From an uncultured Lachnospiraceae bacterium (GTDB lineage: Bacteria > Bacillota > Clostridia > Lachnospirales > Lachnospiraceae): a DNA stretch of 64,000 bases. The notes beneath the pieces were generated by a model that worked only from the letters and a program-made list of their open reading frames with translations, did no database searches and was not told the DNA's origin. Shown here piece after piece: positions 16,703-25,141 of this stretch. Each line of letters opens with the position of its first letter. The first letter of the stretch is position 1. The stretch is taken from positions 372,001 to 436,000 of the forward strand of contig CAMUYQ010000002.1 in NCBI GenBank assembly GCA_947165025.1, in the 5' to 3' direction. The position numbers were made by a program, and so were the translations under genes.

Positions 16703-17909
16703 TAAGATCTTCTCATCGGAAAGGGTCAATACGGGAAGACAGATCGAACTCGACCTTCTCAAAGCCTTTTCGATAATAATGATGATCGTTACGCACTGTA
16801 TAGACGATCTCTACATAGGTTATGAAGTTCATACGCCGTTTTTGGTGATCAACGACATACTTGCCCAGTCGGTCGGGGCGATGAGCTTTATGATCTGCAT
16901 GGGGATGGGATGTGTATTTTCAAAAAATGCCTCTCCGGACAAATATGTCCGGAGGGGCATAAGCCTTTTGATGACCGGACAGCTTCTGAACCTGGTCCGG
17001 TATGATGTGCCGGGGCTTATAATATTTATGGTGACCGGAGATGAATCAGTAAGGGATCATTGCATGCTCACCTTTTCAAGCGATATTCTTGAGTTTGCCG
17101 GTCTGTTCTTTATTCTCATGGGTCTTTTTTCTTACCTGAAGCTTAAAAGCGGGCATATATTTGCGATCGCGATAGTTCTCAATGTGATCGCCTCTTTTCT
17201 GAAACTTAGTATAAACACAGGTTATTACGGCATTGACCAGTTTTTCGGTCTGTTTGTGTTTACCGATACCGAAAGCTACTTTCCACTGTTTCACTGGCTG
17301 ATATACCCGGCATTCGGGATCGTCCTTGGGGAAATACTTACACATGTTAAGGACAAGAAACGTTTTTACGGGTACAGTATTATCCCGACCATGATCATAT
17401 GGATCGGATATTACTACGCAGGTATATTTGTTGAACAGGATATCTTTAAGTTCTACAACGAGTGGCAGTCACTGGCATATGTCAGTCTTTTCGACGCTAT
17501 CCCGCAGCTGATCATCAATTTCTCGATGCTGTGTATGTTCTACTTCCTGTCGAGACTTATCACCGACAGGGCAAAAACGGTTGCAGGATATATCTCAAAA
17601 AACATAAACAGGTATTACTGTGTTCACTCGGTCATAGTATTTGTGGCTGCGGCCATAGTCGAAGCATCATACAGATTTAAAGTGACTACGAAAACGTGTT
17701 ATGTTTTTATCGTTGTCGTAACGGCAATGACAGCCGTCGGAGTATTCCTTTACGACAGATACGGAGAACCCTTGCGAGCTTTCGCAAGGAAGCATACCGT
17801 TTTGTGCTATACGACCGTAATGGTCCTTTCTGTCATGGCATGCGTGTTTGCGTCATTAGGAGAAAATCATTATCCTAATCTGAACAACAACTACAATAAC
17901 GGAGAATGA
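16695..17909 (+). CDS. Polytopic membrane acyltransferase (acyltransferase-3 / HGSNAT-like)
   Basis: 404 residues with about ten transmembrane segments. The opening RQIELDLLKAFSIIMMIVTHCID follows the 'R..ElD.lra..ii.m...H' signature of acyltransferase-3 (OafA) and of the DUF1624/HGSNAT group, with the His expected to act in acyl transfer. Such proteins move acyl groups from cytoplasmic acyl-CoA to extracytoplasmic glycans or amino sugars. It overlaps the surface-protein gene by 8 nt and is followed three bases later by an acyl-CoA synthetase, so a two-gene acylation module is plausible. Acceptor unknown. Confidence 0.65.
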   Translation: MADKIFSSERVNTGRQIELDLLKAFSIIMMIVTHCIDDLYIGYEVHTPFLVINDILAQSVGAMSFMICMGMGCVFSKNASPDKYVRRGISLLMTGQLLNLVRYDVPGLIIFMVTGDESVRDHCMLTFSSDILEFAGLFFILMGLFSYLKLKSGHIFAIAIVLNVIASFLKLSINTGYYGIDQFFGLFVFTDTESYFPLFHWLIYPAFGIVLGEILTHVKDKKRFYGYSIIPTMIIWIGYYYAGIFVEQDIFKFYNEWQSLAYVSLFDAIPQLIINFSMLCMFYFLSRLITDRAKTVAGYISKNINRYYCVHSVIVFVAAAIVEASYRFKVTTKTCYVFIVVVTAMTAVGVFLYDRYGEPLRAFARKHTVLCYTTVMVLSVMACVFASLGENHYPNLNNNYNNGE

Positions 17910-17912
17910 AAA

Positions 17913-19451
17913 ATGGCCATAACAGGCGATTATGAAAACATGTCATTTGAAGGTCTGCTTGAGCATAAGCTTGAGGAGTGTCCTTCAAGATGCTTCATGG
18001 TTGTAAACAACAGAGAATGGAGCTGGTCCGATATAAACGCAGCTGCGTCAGCGATAGCGGCACGGCTGTATGAAATGGGGGTCGGAAAGAACAGCCATGT
18101 GGGACTCTGCTCAGTCAACTGTGCACTTTGGATACCTGCTTTTTTTGCGATCCAGAAGCTGGGTGCGATAGCACTTCTTCTGAACCCGACGATGCGCGCG
18201 GAAGATATCGGAAGAACTTCTAAAACGGGGGATGCAGAATATATCTTATACGGTGAGATGCCGGAAGAGAAAAAGGATCCGGATTTTATATCACATCTGT
18301 CCGAAACCTCGGGCGTTCCTCAAAAGAGCATGATGAGCCTTCGGGATATGAGCGAGGATGAGGTCCTTCGCGGGTGCGATACGCCTGAGAGCATAAAAAA
18401 GGAACCGGATGATGTGGCGGTGATGATCTTCACATCGGGATCCACCGGAATTGCAAAAGGAGTTCTTCATTCGGCATACAACATCATAAGTGCCGCATGG
18501 ATAAACTGTATAGACCAGAGGCTTACGGATTCGGACAGAACGTGCCTGATACTGCCGCTGTTTCATGTCTTTGGCCTTGTAGCCGGGCTGTTTGCCAATG
18601 CCGTGGCGGATTCCGTGATCTATATACCTAATGATATACACGTCAGTACACTGATCGGTCTGATATATCAGCAGAAGTGTACCGTATTTCATTCCGTTCC
18701 GACGATGCTCATTGCGATCATGAATAACAAAGACTATACCCCTGATAAGCTTTCCTCGCTCAGGTGCACGATAATATCGGGAGCGGCTGCGACAAAGGCG
18801 CAGATGGAGATGTTCCAGAAGAGTCTTCCCAACGACCGGTTCCGGTCTTCCTACGGCCTCAGTGAGATGGCGCCCGTTACAATATCGGCATATGATGATG
18901 ACGCCGAAAAGGTCCGGACGACAGTAGGAAAACCGGTAAGGGATATCATGGTCAGGGTGGATGAAAACGGGGAGATATGCGTTAAGGGATTCAGGCTGAT
19001 GACCGCATATTACAAAGTTGCGGCATCCGATCAGCCGATCGATAATGAAGGATGGCTGCACACGGGGGATCTCGGTTATATAAGGGATGACGGCTATGTG
19101 TGTCTGACCGGAAGGATCAAGGATATCATCATCCGCGGGGGCGAAAATATCATTCCCGCGATGGTAGAGAATGCCATTTCATCGCTTGAGGGCATCTCTG
19201 ACTGTAAAGTCATAGGTGTGCCAAGTGATTTTTACGGAGAAGAAGTGGCGGCATGCATTATCCCGAATGATCAGGCCGCATTTGATGTTGATGAGTTCAA
19301 AAAGGAGCTGTCAGAAAACGTCGCAAGATACATGATGCCGACTTACATTGAAGTGTTCGATGAATTTCCGCTCCTCGGATCGGGAAAGATCGATATGGTC
19401 AGCCTGAAGAAGGATATGTACGGCCGTATCGGACTACAAAAAACGCAATAA
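17913..19451 (+). CDS. AMP-forming acyl-CoA synthetase (ANL superfamily)
   Basis: 512 residues. It shows core motif A3 IFTSGSTGIAKG at about residues 171-182, A5-type SSYGLSEMAP near 311, A7 GWLHTGDLGY near 384, A8 GRIKDIIIRGGENI near 400-413 and the A10 lysine in LLGSGKIDM near 492. These are complete, so the enzyme should adenylate a carboxylic acid and form its CoA thioester. Resemblance is closest to medium/long-chain fatty-acid CoA ligases, but substrate cannot be fixed. Three bases separate it from the membrane acyltransferase, suggesting that it supplies acyl-CoA to that enzyme. Cytoplasmic. Confidence 0.88.
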   Translation: MAITGDYENMSFEGLLEHKLEECPSRCFMVVNNREWSWSDINAAASAIAARLYEMGVGKNSHVGLCSVNCALWIPAFFAIQKLGAIALLLNPTMRAEDIGRTSKTGDAEYILYGEMPEEKKDPDFISHLSETSGVPQKSMMSLRDMSEDEVLRGCDTPESIKKEPDDVAVMIFTSGSTGIAKGVLHSAYNIISAAWINCIDQRLTDSDRTCLILPLFHVFGLVAGLFANAVADSVIYIPNDIHVSTLIGLIYQQKCTVFHSVPTMLIAIMNNKDYTPDKLSSLRCTIISGAAATKAQMEMFQKSLPNDRFRSSYGLSEMAPVTISAYDDDAEKVRTTVGKPVRDIMVRVDENGEICVKGFRLMTAYYKVAASDQPIDNEGWLHTGDLGYIRDDGYVCLTGRIKDIIIRGGENIIPAMVENAISSLEGISDCKVIGVPSDFYGEEVAACIIPNDQAAFDVDEFKKELSENVARYMMPTYIEVFDEFPLLGSGKIDMVSLKKDMYGRIGLQKTQ

Positions 19452-19469
19452 ATGTGGTAAAGTAAGCGT

Positions 19470-20657
19470 ATGAAGTACAGAGATTTCAACAACCCGGACA
19501 AACTGTCGACACTCGGATTCGGTTGTATGAGATTTCCCAAAAAGGGGAACGGATTTGATACTGACGAGATCGAGCGCGAGATAAGGTATGCCATAGAAAA
19601 CGGGGTCAATTATTTTGACACCGCGTATCTGTATCCGGGAAATGAAGAAGTCTTCGGTAAAGTACTTGAAAAGACAGGGCTTCGGGATAAGATAAACATC
19701 GCGACCAAGATGCCGAACTACTTCATGAAGACCGTGGAAGAGGCTGACAGACGCTTTAAGGAGCAGCTTGAGAGGCTCAGGACCGATCATGTTGATTATT
19801 ATCTGATGCACATGCTGCCGGATCTTACGACGTGGGAAGAGCTTAGAGATCGCGGGATAGATAAGTGGCTTGAGGAGAAGAAGAGGGAAGGACACATCAG
19901 AAGGATCGGATTTTCCTTTCACGGCTCGAGCGAACTGTTTATCAGCATACTTCACGCATATGACTGGGAGTTTGCCCAGATACAATACAATTATCTTGAC
20001 GAGAATTCGCAGGCCGGAGTAAAGGGTCTCAGGGAAGCCGCATCGATGGGGATACCGGTCATCATTATGGAGCCGCTTCGCGGAGGAAGGCTCGTAAATG
20101 CGATCCCCGAGAAGGCAAAAGAGACCATAAAGGAATTAACGCCCGGCTGGTCAAGCGCCGAGTTCGGACTCAGATGGCTGTGGAACCAGAAGGAAGTCAC
20201 ATGCGTCCTTTCCGGAATGAATTCGATGGATATGGTCATGGAGAACATCCGGATAGCATCCGAAACGGAAGAAGGCGCCCTGACTGAAGATGATATGCGC
20301 ACATATGAGAAGGTAGTGGCCGAGATCAGGAAAAAGACCAGGGTCGGATGCACGGGTTGCCGTTACTGCATGCCCTGTCCCGCCGGAGTCGATATCCCGG
20401 GATGCTTTTCAACATACAATACGTCCTTCAGTGAGGGCTATATCAACGGATTGCGCGAATATTTCATGTGTACCGCCATGAAGAATGAAAAGGCGCTCGC
20501 ATCCCAGTGTAAGAAGTGCGGGAAGTGCGAAAGTCATTGTCCGCAGGGCATACATATCAGAGAGGAGCTTGACCGGGTAAAGAGAAGATTTGAGACCCCG
20601 GTATTTAAGCTGGGAACCCGGATAGCCCCGAAAATAAGGAAAAAAGACAAGAGATAA
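19470..20657 (+). CDS. Aldo/keto reductase with C-terminal [4Fe-4S] domain
   Basis: 395 residues. The AKR barrel carries FDTAYLYPGNEEVFG (catalytic Asp and Tyr) at about residues 49-62, the catalytic Lys in IATKMP near 76 and His in SFHGSS near 151. The C-terminal 100 residues hold cysteine sets CTGCRYCMPCPAGV and CKKCGKCESHCPQG, typical of the clostridial ferredoxin-fused AKR family. Such enzymes probably link carbonyl reduction to iron-sulfur electron carriers; physiological substrate is unknown. It follows the acyl-CoA synthetase by 18 nt with only a weak ribosome binding site. Confidence 0.9.
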   Translation: MKYRDFNNPDKLSTLGFGCMRFPKKGNGFDTDEIEREIRYAIENGVNYFDTAYLYPGNEEVFGKVLEKTGLRDKINIATKMPNYFMKTVEEADRRFKEQLERLRTDHVDYYLMHMLPDLTTWEELRDRGIDKWLEEKKREGHIRRIGFSFHGSSELFISILHAYDWEFAQIQYNYLDENSQAGVKGLREAASMGIPVIIMEPLRGGRLVNAIPEKAKETIKELTPGWSSAEFGLRWLWNQKEVTCVLSGMNSMDMVMENIRIASETEEGALTEDDMRTYEKVVAEIRKKTRVGCTGCRYCMPCPAGVDIPGCFSTYNTSFSEGYINGLREYFMCTAMKNEKALASQCKKCGKCESHCPQGIHIREELDRVKRRFETPVFKLGTRIAPKIRKKDKR

Positions 20658-20668
20658 AACGTACACAG

Positions 20669-21469
20669 ATGAGAAGAAGACGGTTTTTAACAATATGCAT
20701 ACTTTGTCTTTCGATGGTGTTTGCCATGCCCGGATGCGATTCGGCCGAAGGAGCTGATGCGTCAGCGGGTGCTTCCGGATCAACGGAGTCTTCCGATGAC
20801 AACAAAAGCGAGTATGAGAAGTACATCAAATCAGCCATTGAATCCGTGAACGGCGATGCAACACCAGTACCCGAGGCCGATACGAAGCCGGGACAGGCTG
20901 TTACCGTAGACAGAAGCGCGGGGAATGATTTTTACGTTTCGTCAATGGAAGATGACCTTCCGTTCGTAACACCGGTCCCGGATGCCGATTTGTCGCCCTC
21001 ACCGACGGAAGATCCGAACGCTACACCGACACCGGAGCCGACACCGTACATCACTCCCGAGGAGTTTGATGTCGGTAAGTGCTGCATATACATAAACGGC
21101 GAGAGTGACAGCGCATACGGAACCGAGATCATAACTGCCATCAACAAGGCGAGGACGGATCTTGGTTACAAGCCTCTTATAACAAATAAGGGTCTGTCAA
21201 CGTGTGCAGACAGAAGAACGAGGGAGATAGCCGCAAACTTTTCACATACAAGGCCGAACGGGGAGTTCTTCACAAGCCTTGCACCGGAGCACTTCAGGGC
21301 AGAGATGCTTGTTATCGACAATCAGAAGGCTGAAAGCACCGTGGACGCCCTGATCAAGGAAGACCCTATATCCCGTAATCTCATATTTACCGAAAAGTAC
21401 CAGTCCATAGGAGCTTCAAGTTTCAAATGCAACGGAATGCGCTATTCTGTTGTGTCTTTTGGCCTTTAA
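20669..21469 (+). CDS. CAP/SCP-domain lipoprotein
   Basis: 266 residues. Signal peptide with lipobox FAMPGC (Cys at about residue 23) predicts a lipoprotein on the outer face of the membrane. A Ser/Thr/Pro/Asp-rich linker (to about 130) includes a TPTPEPTPY run. The C-terminal domain starts ITAINKARTDLGYKPL and contains RTREIAANFSHTRPNGEFF, the CAP (cysteine-rich secretory/antigen 5/PR-1) signature with its conserved His. Bacterial CAP proteins are extracellular, of varied or unknown role. The start has no clear Shine-Dalgarno; 11 nt from the preceding gene. Confidence 0.82.
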   Translation: MRRRRFLTICILCLSMVFAMPGCDSAEGADASAGASGSTESSDDNKSEYEKYIKSAIESVNGDATPVPEADTKPGQAVTVDRSAGNDFYVSSMEDDLPFVTPVPDADLSPSPTEDPNATPTPEPTPYITPEEFDVGKCCIYINGESDSAYGTEIITAINKARTDLGYKPLITNKGLSTCADRRTREIAANFSHTRPNGEFFTSLAPEHFRAEMLVIDNQKAESTVDALIKEDPISRNLIFTEKYQSIGASSFKCNGMRYSVVSFGL

Positions 21470-21491
21470 GGTCCGTTTTTCCCGATTTTAC

Positions 21492-21520
21492 TTGATTTTT
21501 GTGTCCGAAAAGAATACAAT
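21492..21520 (+). promoter_or_regulatory. SigA-type promoter
   Basis: TTGATT (21492-21497), 17-bp spacer, TACAAT (21515-21520), 51 nt before the next gene. The same hexamers and spacing occur before the flagellin gene. Confidence 0.65.
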
Positions 21521-21571
21521 TATTTGGAATGTGAACTTTTTTAAGTTTAACTGAAATAAAGGAGTCTTATT

Positions 21572-22258
21572 ATGCCAAGAGATTTAGATCTGGATTTTGA
21601 ATTTCAGGACGAGGAGGTACGTGAACGTCCGGTCCGCCAGCCCCAGAGGCGTGAGCCTTCAGGTGCGGCACGCGGCGGTGCAAGAGGCGGATCACATTCT
21701 TCACATGCAAGACGCAGGAAGAACAATACCACGAGCATTATCGTCCTTATCGTAGAGATCGTTGTATTTCTCGCACTTGTCGGTCTGTTCTTCGTGATAA
21801 AGAGTAAGGTTGACGGCGCTTCATCGAGCTCGTCATCGTCTTCGGAGGCAGCCGCTGACGGTTCAGGTGAAGGCGGAGCATCATCAAACGGCGTAAATGT
21901 CGAGAATAATGACTTCTCACTTACGTGTACGACGGTCAAGCTTGTTGAGGACGCCGACAAGAATACGGCAGCGCTCGTATACTTCACATTTGTCAACAAG
22001 ACTGATACACCGCTTGCAATGAGCGCAGTATTCCCTGCAAGCCTTAAGCAGAACGGAGTTGACTGCCCTGAAGACGTTAATCTGACTGAGACGCCGCAGG
22101 AGATCGCCAACAGGGATATGCAGGTATCCGGCGGACAGTCAGTTGAATGCTGTTACGCATTTAAGCTCGCCGATGCCGAGAACCCGATCACCCTTACGAC
22201 ACATGACAATTATTCGACATTTGCCGATGTAGGGTCGACCGAGATCCCTATCAAATAA
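21572..22258 (+). CDS. Membrane-anchored DUF5067-like protein
   Basis: 228 residues behind AAAGGAG. A highly charged, Arg-rich cytoplasmic N-terminus (to about 50) precedes one transmembrane helix (about 53-75), a Ser/Gly/Glu linker and an extracellular beta domain (about 110-228). The domain's pattern 'aLvYFTFvNKTDTPLAMSAVFPASLKQNG...' matches what I know as DUF5067/DUF4352-type immunoglobulin-like domains, common in Gram-positive envelope proteins of unknown function. It has its own promoter and terminator, so it is monocistronic. Confidence 0.65.
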   Translation: MPRDLDLDFEFQDEEVRERPVRQPQRREPSGAARGGARGGSHSSHARRRKNNTTSIIVLIVEIVVFLALVGLFFVIKSKVDGASSSSSSSSEAAADGSGEGGASSNGVNVENNDFSLTCTTVKLVEDADKNTAALVYFTFVNKTDTPLAMSAVFPASLKQNGVDCPEDVNLTETPQEIANRDMQVSGGQSVECCYAFKLADAENPITLTTHDNYSTFADVGSTEIPIK

Positions 22259-22281
22259 GCATACGACACCTTGATTATAAA

Positions 22282-22319
22282 GAGTCGGGACATCTCTTGT
22301 TCCGACTCCTTGTGTTTTT
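22282..22319 (+). terminator. Rho-independent terminator
   Basis: Eleven-pair stem (22282-22292 with 22298-22308, one G-U), TCTCT loop, then a T-rich tail ending in TTTTT. It separates the DUF5067-like gene from trkA. Confidence 0.8.
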
Positions 22320-22331
22320 GTGAGGTATAAA

Positions 22332-23690
22332 ATGAAGATCATTATAGTTGGATGCGGAAAGGTCGGCGCAACTCTTGCCGAGCATCTGGACCAGGAAGGC
22401 CATGACATCACGATCATAGACAGACACTGGGATAAGCTTAAGTACTTATCCGACAGGATCGACGTACTCGGTATCGAAGGAAACGGTGCGAGTGTTACGA
22501 CCCAGCGTGAAGCCGGAGTCCAGAATGCGGACATTCTTATTGCCACGACGAATTCCGATGAGCTCAATCTCCTGTGTTGCCTTATTGCCAAGAAGGCCGG
22601 TAACTGCCAGACGATCGCGAGGATCAGGGATCCCGAGTATTACAGCGAGATGAGATATCTGAGAGATGAACTTAACCTGTCGCTCGTTATCAATCCCGAA
22701 CAGGCGGCTGCGGCGGAGATAGCCAGGATAATCAAGTTCCCGTCGGCCATGAAGGTCGATTCCTTCGCAAGAGGAAGGGTGGAACTTATCAAGATGAACA
22801 TCCCGGAGGGATCCAAACTTGACGGGATGAAGCTTACCGAGATCGAAGCAAAGCTTCACTGTAAGGTGCTCATCTGTACCGTCGAGCGCGGTGAGGACCT
22901 TCTGATCCCCCACGGAGCATTTGCTCTTCAGGCCGGGGATATTGTTTCATTTATGGCACCTCATGCCGTTGCGCTTTCCTTCTTCAAGGCGAGCGGTGCA
23001 AATGTTACCAATACCGTAAAATCGATCATACTGATCGGCGGCGGAATGATAAGTTATTACGTTGCCAAGAAGCTTGAAGAGACGAAGATCAGCGTCAAGA
23101 TCATAGAACAGGATTTTGCAAAGTGCCAGAAGCTTTCCGAGATGCTCCCCCAGGCCGTTATCATCAACGGGGACGGAACCGACAAGCAGCTTCTTGATGA
23201 AGAAGGTGTCGGCGTGGTTGATGCGATAGGTAACTTTACCGGTATCGACGAGGAAAACATCCTTCTGTCGCTTTACGAGAAAGAGATGAGCAAAGCCAAG
23301 CTTCTGACGAAGATCAACAGGATCACGTTTGAAGAGGTTATCGCGGGCCTGAATATCGGAAGTATCATCAATCCCAACAGTATCACGAGCGACAATATCG
23401 TCAGTTTCGTCAGGGCGCTCAACAACAGTCGCGGCAGTAACGTCGAGACTCTTTACAAGATCGCCCAGGGAAGGGCCGAGGCCCTTGAGTTCTTTGTAAG
23501 GGACGATTCAAAGGTGATCGGGAAACCGCTCATGGAGCTGAGTCTTAAACCTAACATTCTTATTGCATGTATCACCAAAGGCAACAGAGTCATAATCCCG
23601 AACGGACAGAGCGTCATAGAAAAAGGCGACTCGGTAGTTGTCGTTTCGGTTGAGCGTGGCCTCAACGACCTGGAGGACATTCTTGTATGA
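22332..23690 (+). CDS. trkA: TrkA, NAD-binding regulatory subunit of potassium uptake
   Basis: About 452 residues; ATG 22332 has TGAGG seven bases upstream and gives MKIIIVGCGKVGATLA, the exact Rossmann GxGxxG start. It contains two consecutive RCK units (TrkA_N plus TrkA_C each), the second starting at SIILIGGGMISYYVAKKLEE near residue 228, as in full-length bacterial TrkA. It binds NAD(H) or ATP and gates the membrane subunit encoded next (ATGA overlap). Cytoplasmic, peripheral. Confidence 0.95.
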   Translation: MKIIIVGCGKVGATLAEHLDQEGHDITIIDRHWDKLKYLSDRIDVLGIEGNGASVTTQREAGVQNADILIATTNSDELNLLCCLIAKKAGNCQTIARIRDPEYYSEMRYLRDELNLSLVINPEQAAAAEIARIIKFPSAMKVDSFARGRVELIKMNIPEGSKLDGMKLTEIEAKLHCKVLICTVERGEDLLIPHGAFALQAGDIVSFMAPHAVALSFFKASGANVTNTVKSIILIGGGMISYYVAKKLEETKISVKIIEQDFAKCQKLSEMLPQAVIINGDGTDKQLLDEEGVGVVDAIGNFTGIDEENILLSLYEKEMSKAKLLTKINRITFEEVIAGLNIGSIINPNSITSDNIVSFVRALNNSRGSNVETLYKIAQGRAEALEFFVRDDSKVIGKPLMELSLKPNILIACITKGNRVIIPNGQSVIEKGDSVVVVSVERGLNDLEDILV

Positions 23691-25129
23691 ACAGAAAAAT
23701 CGTAGCCTATTTTGTCGGCTCGGTCCTCAGGATTGAAGCACTGCTTATGATCGTCCCGACGATAGTATCACTTCTGTATCGTGAAAAAGAGTGGATCTAT
23801 CTCGCGGGGGCGACCGTCGCAAGCTTTCTTTTCGGATATCTCCTGAGCTTCAGAAAACCCAGGAATATGACGTTCTATACGCGAGAAGGCATTACGAGTG
23901 TTGCGCTCGGATGGATACTCATGTCCGTGTTTGGTGCAATACCTCTCTGGCATGGCGTTTCTTCGATCGGATTTACCGATGCACTGTTTGAGACGATATC
24001 CGGATTCACCACGACAGGAGCGAGTATACTGACCGAAGTTGAGTCAATTCCGAAAGGGCTGCTCTTCTGGAGAAGCTTCACGCACTGGGTCGGAGGAATG
24101 GGCATACTGGTATTCGTTCTGGCACTTCTTCCCGAAGCGAGCGGTGACAGTATTTATCTGATGAGAGCGGAAAGCCCGGGCCCGTCTGTCGGAAAGCTCG
24201 TACCCAAGGTAAAATCAACAGCCAAGATCCTCTACGAGATCTATATCGCCATCACTTTCATAGAGATAGTTGCGCTCATGATAACGGGAATGTCCCTTTA
24301 CGAGGCAAGTGTCATAACATTCGGAACGGTCGGCACCGGAGGATTTGCGATCAGGAATTCGGGATGTTTTGAGTACACCCATGTCCAGCAGATCATAATC
24401 ACGTTCTTTATGATCGTCTGCGGTGCAAACTTTAACGTGTATTTCCTATTTGTAGCCAAAAAGTTCAAGGAAGCATTCAAGTCTGAGGAAGTACTTTCGT
24501 ATCTTGCGATCTACGCTTTTGCCGTCATAGCGATCGCGATAAACATAAGCAACGCGTTTTCTTCATTTGGAGAGGCGCTTCATCACAGTCTCTTTAATGT
24601 TGCGTCCGTAATGACGACAACGGGATTTGCGTCGGCTGATTTTAACACATGGCCGGGCTTTTCCAGGACGCTGCTGCTTGTGGTAATGTTCATAGGAGGC
24701 TGCGCGGGATCGACAGCCGGCGGTATCAAGGTCAGCCGTATAGTGATAGGGTTCAAGACGATCCGCAAGGAACTTGAGCATTTCGTACATCCCAGAAGCG
24801 TCAAGATACTGAAATTTGAAGGAAAGCCGATAGAGCACGCCGTTCTTCGCGGTGTCAATGTGTATTTCCTTACATATATTACGATATTCGCCGTATCGGT
24901 GCTGCTTGTAGCATTTGACGGCAAGGATTTTACGACAACGATAACTTCGGTCATAGCGACGTTCAACAATATAGGCCCCGGACTTGATATGGTCGGGCCG
25001 TGCGGGAACTATTCGCAGTTCTCGCCGTTTGCGAAGTATGTACTGATGTTTGATATGCTGGCGGGAAGGCTGGAGCTGTTCCCGATGCTGTTATTATTTA
25101 TGCCCATAACATGGAGAAGGCAACGATAG
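23687..25129 (+). CDS. trkH: TrkH-family potassium uptake membrane subunit
   Basis: 480 residues with eight or more membrane helices arranged as four M1-P-M2 repeats. Selectivity-filter segments are visible: SGFTTTGAS, TVGTGGFAI, VMTTTGFASAD and ATFNNIGPGLD, each with the conserved Gly. A GGCAGSTAGGIKV loop follows the third unit as in TrkH. Together with TrkA it forms a K+ (possibly Na+-coupled) uptake channel-transporter. aspS follows after 12 nt and may be cotranscribed. Confidence 0.94.
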   Translation: MNRKIVAYFVGSVLRIEALLMIVPTIVSLLYREKEWIYLAGATVASFLFGYLLSFRKPRNMTFYTREGITSVALGWILMSVFGAIPLWHGVSSIGFTDALFETISGFTTTGASILTEVESIPKGLLFWRSFTHWVGGMGILVFVLALLPEASGDSIYLMRAESPGPSVGKLVPKVKSTAKILYEIYIAITFIEIVALMITGMSLYEASVITFGTVGTGGFAIRNSGCFEYTHVQQIIITFFMIVCGANFNVYFLFVAKKFKEAFKSEEVLSYLAIYAFAVIAIAINISNAFSSFGEALHHSLFNVASVMTTTGFASADFNTWPGFSRTLLLVVMFIGGCAGSTAGGIKVSRIVIGFKTIRKELEHFVHPRSVKILKFEGKPIEHAVLRGVNVYFLTYITIFAVSVLLVAFDGKDFTTTITSVIATFNNIGPGLDMVGPCGNYSQFSPFAKYVLMFDMLAGRLELFPMLLLFMPITWRRQR

Positions 25130-25141
25130 AAGGAGAAAATC

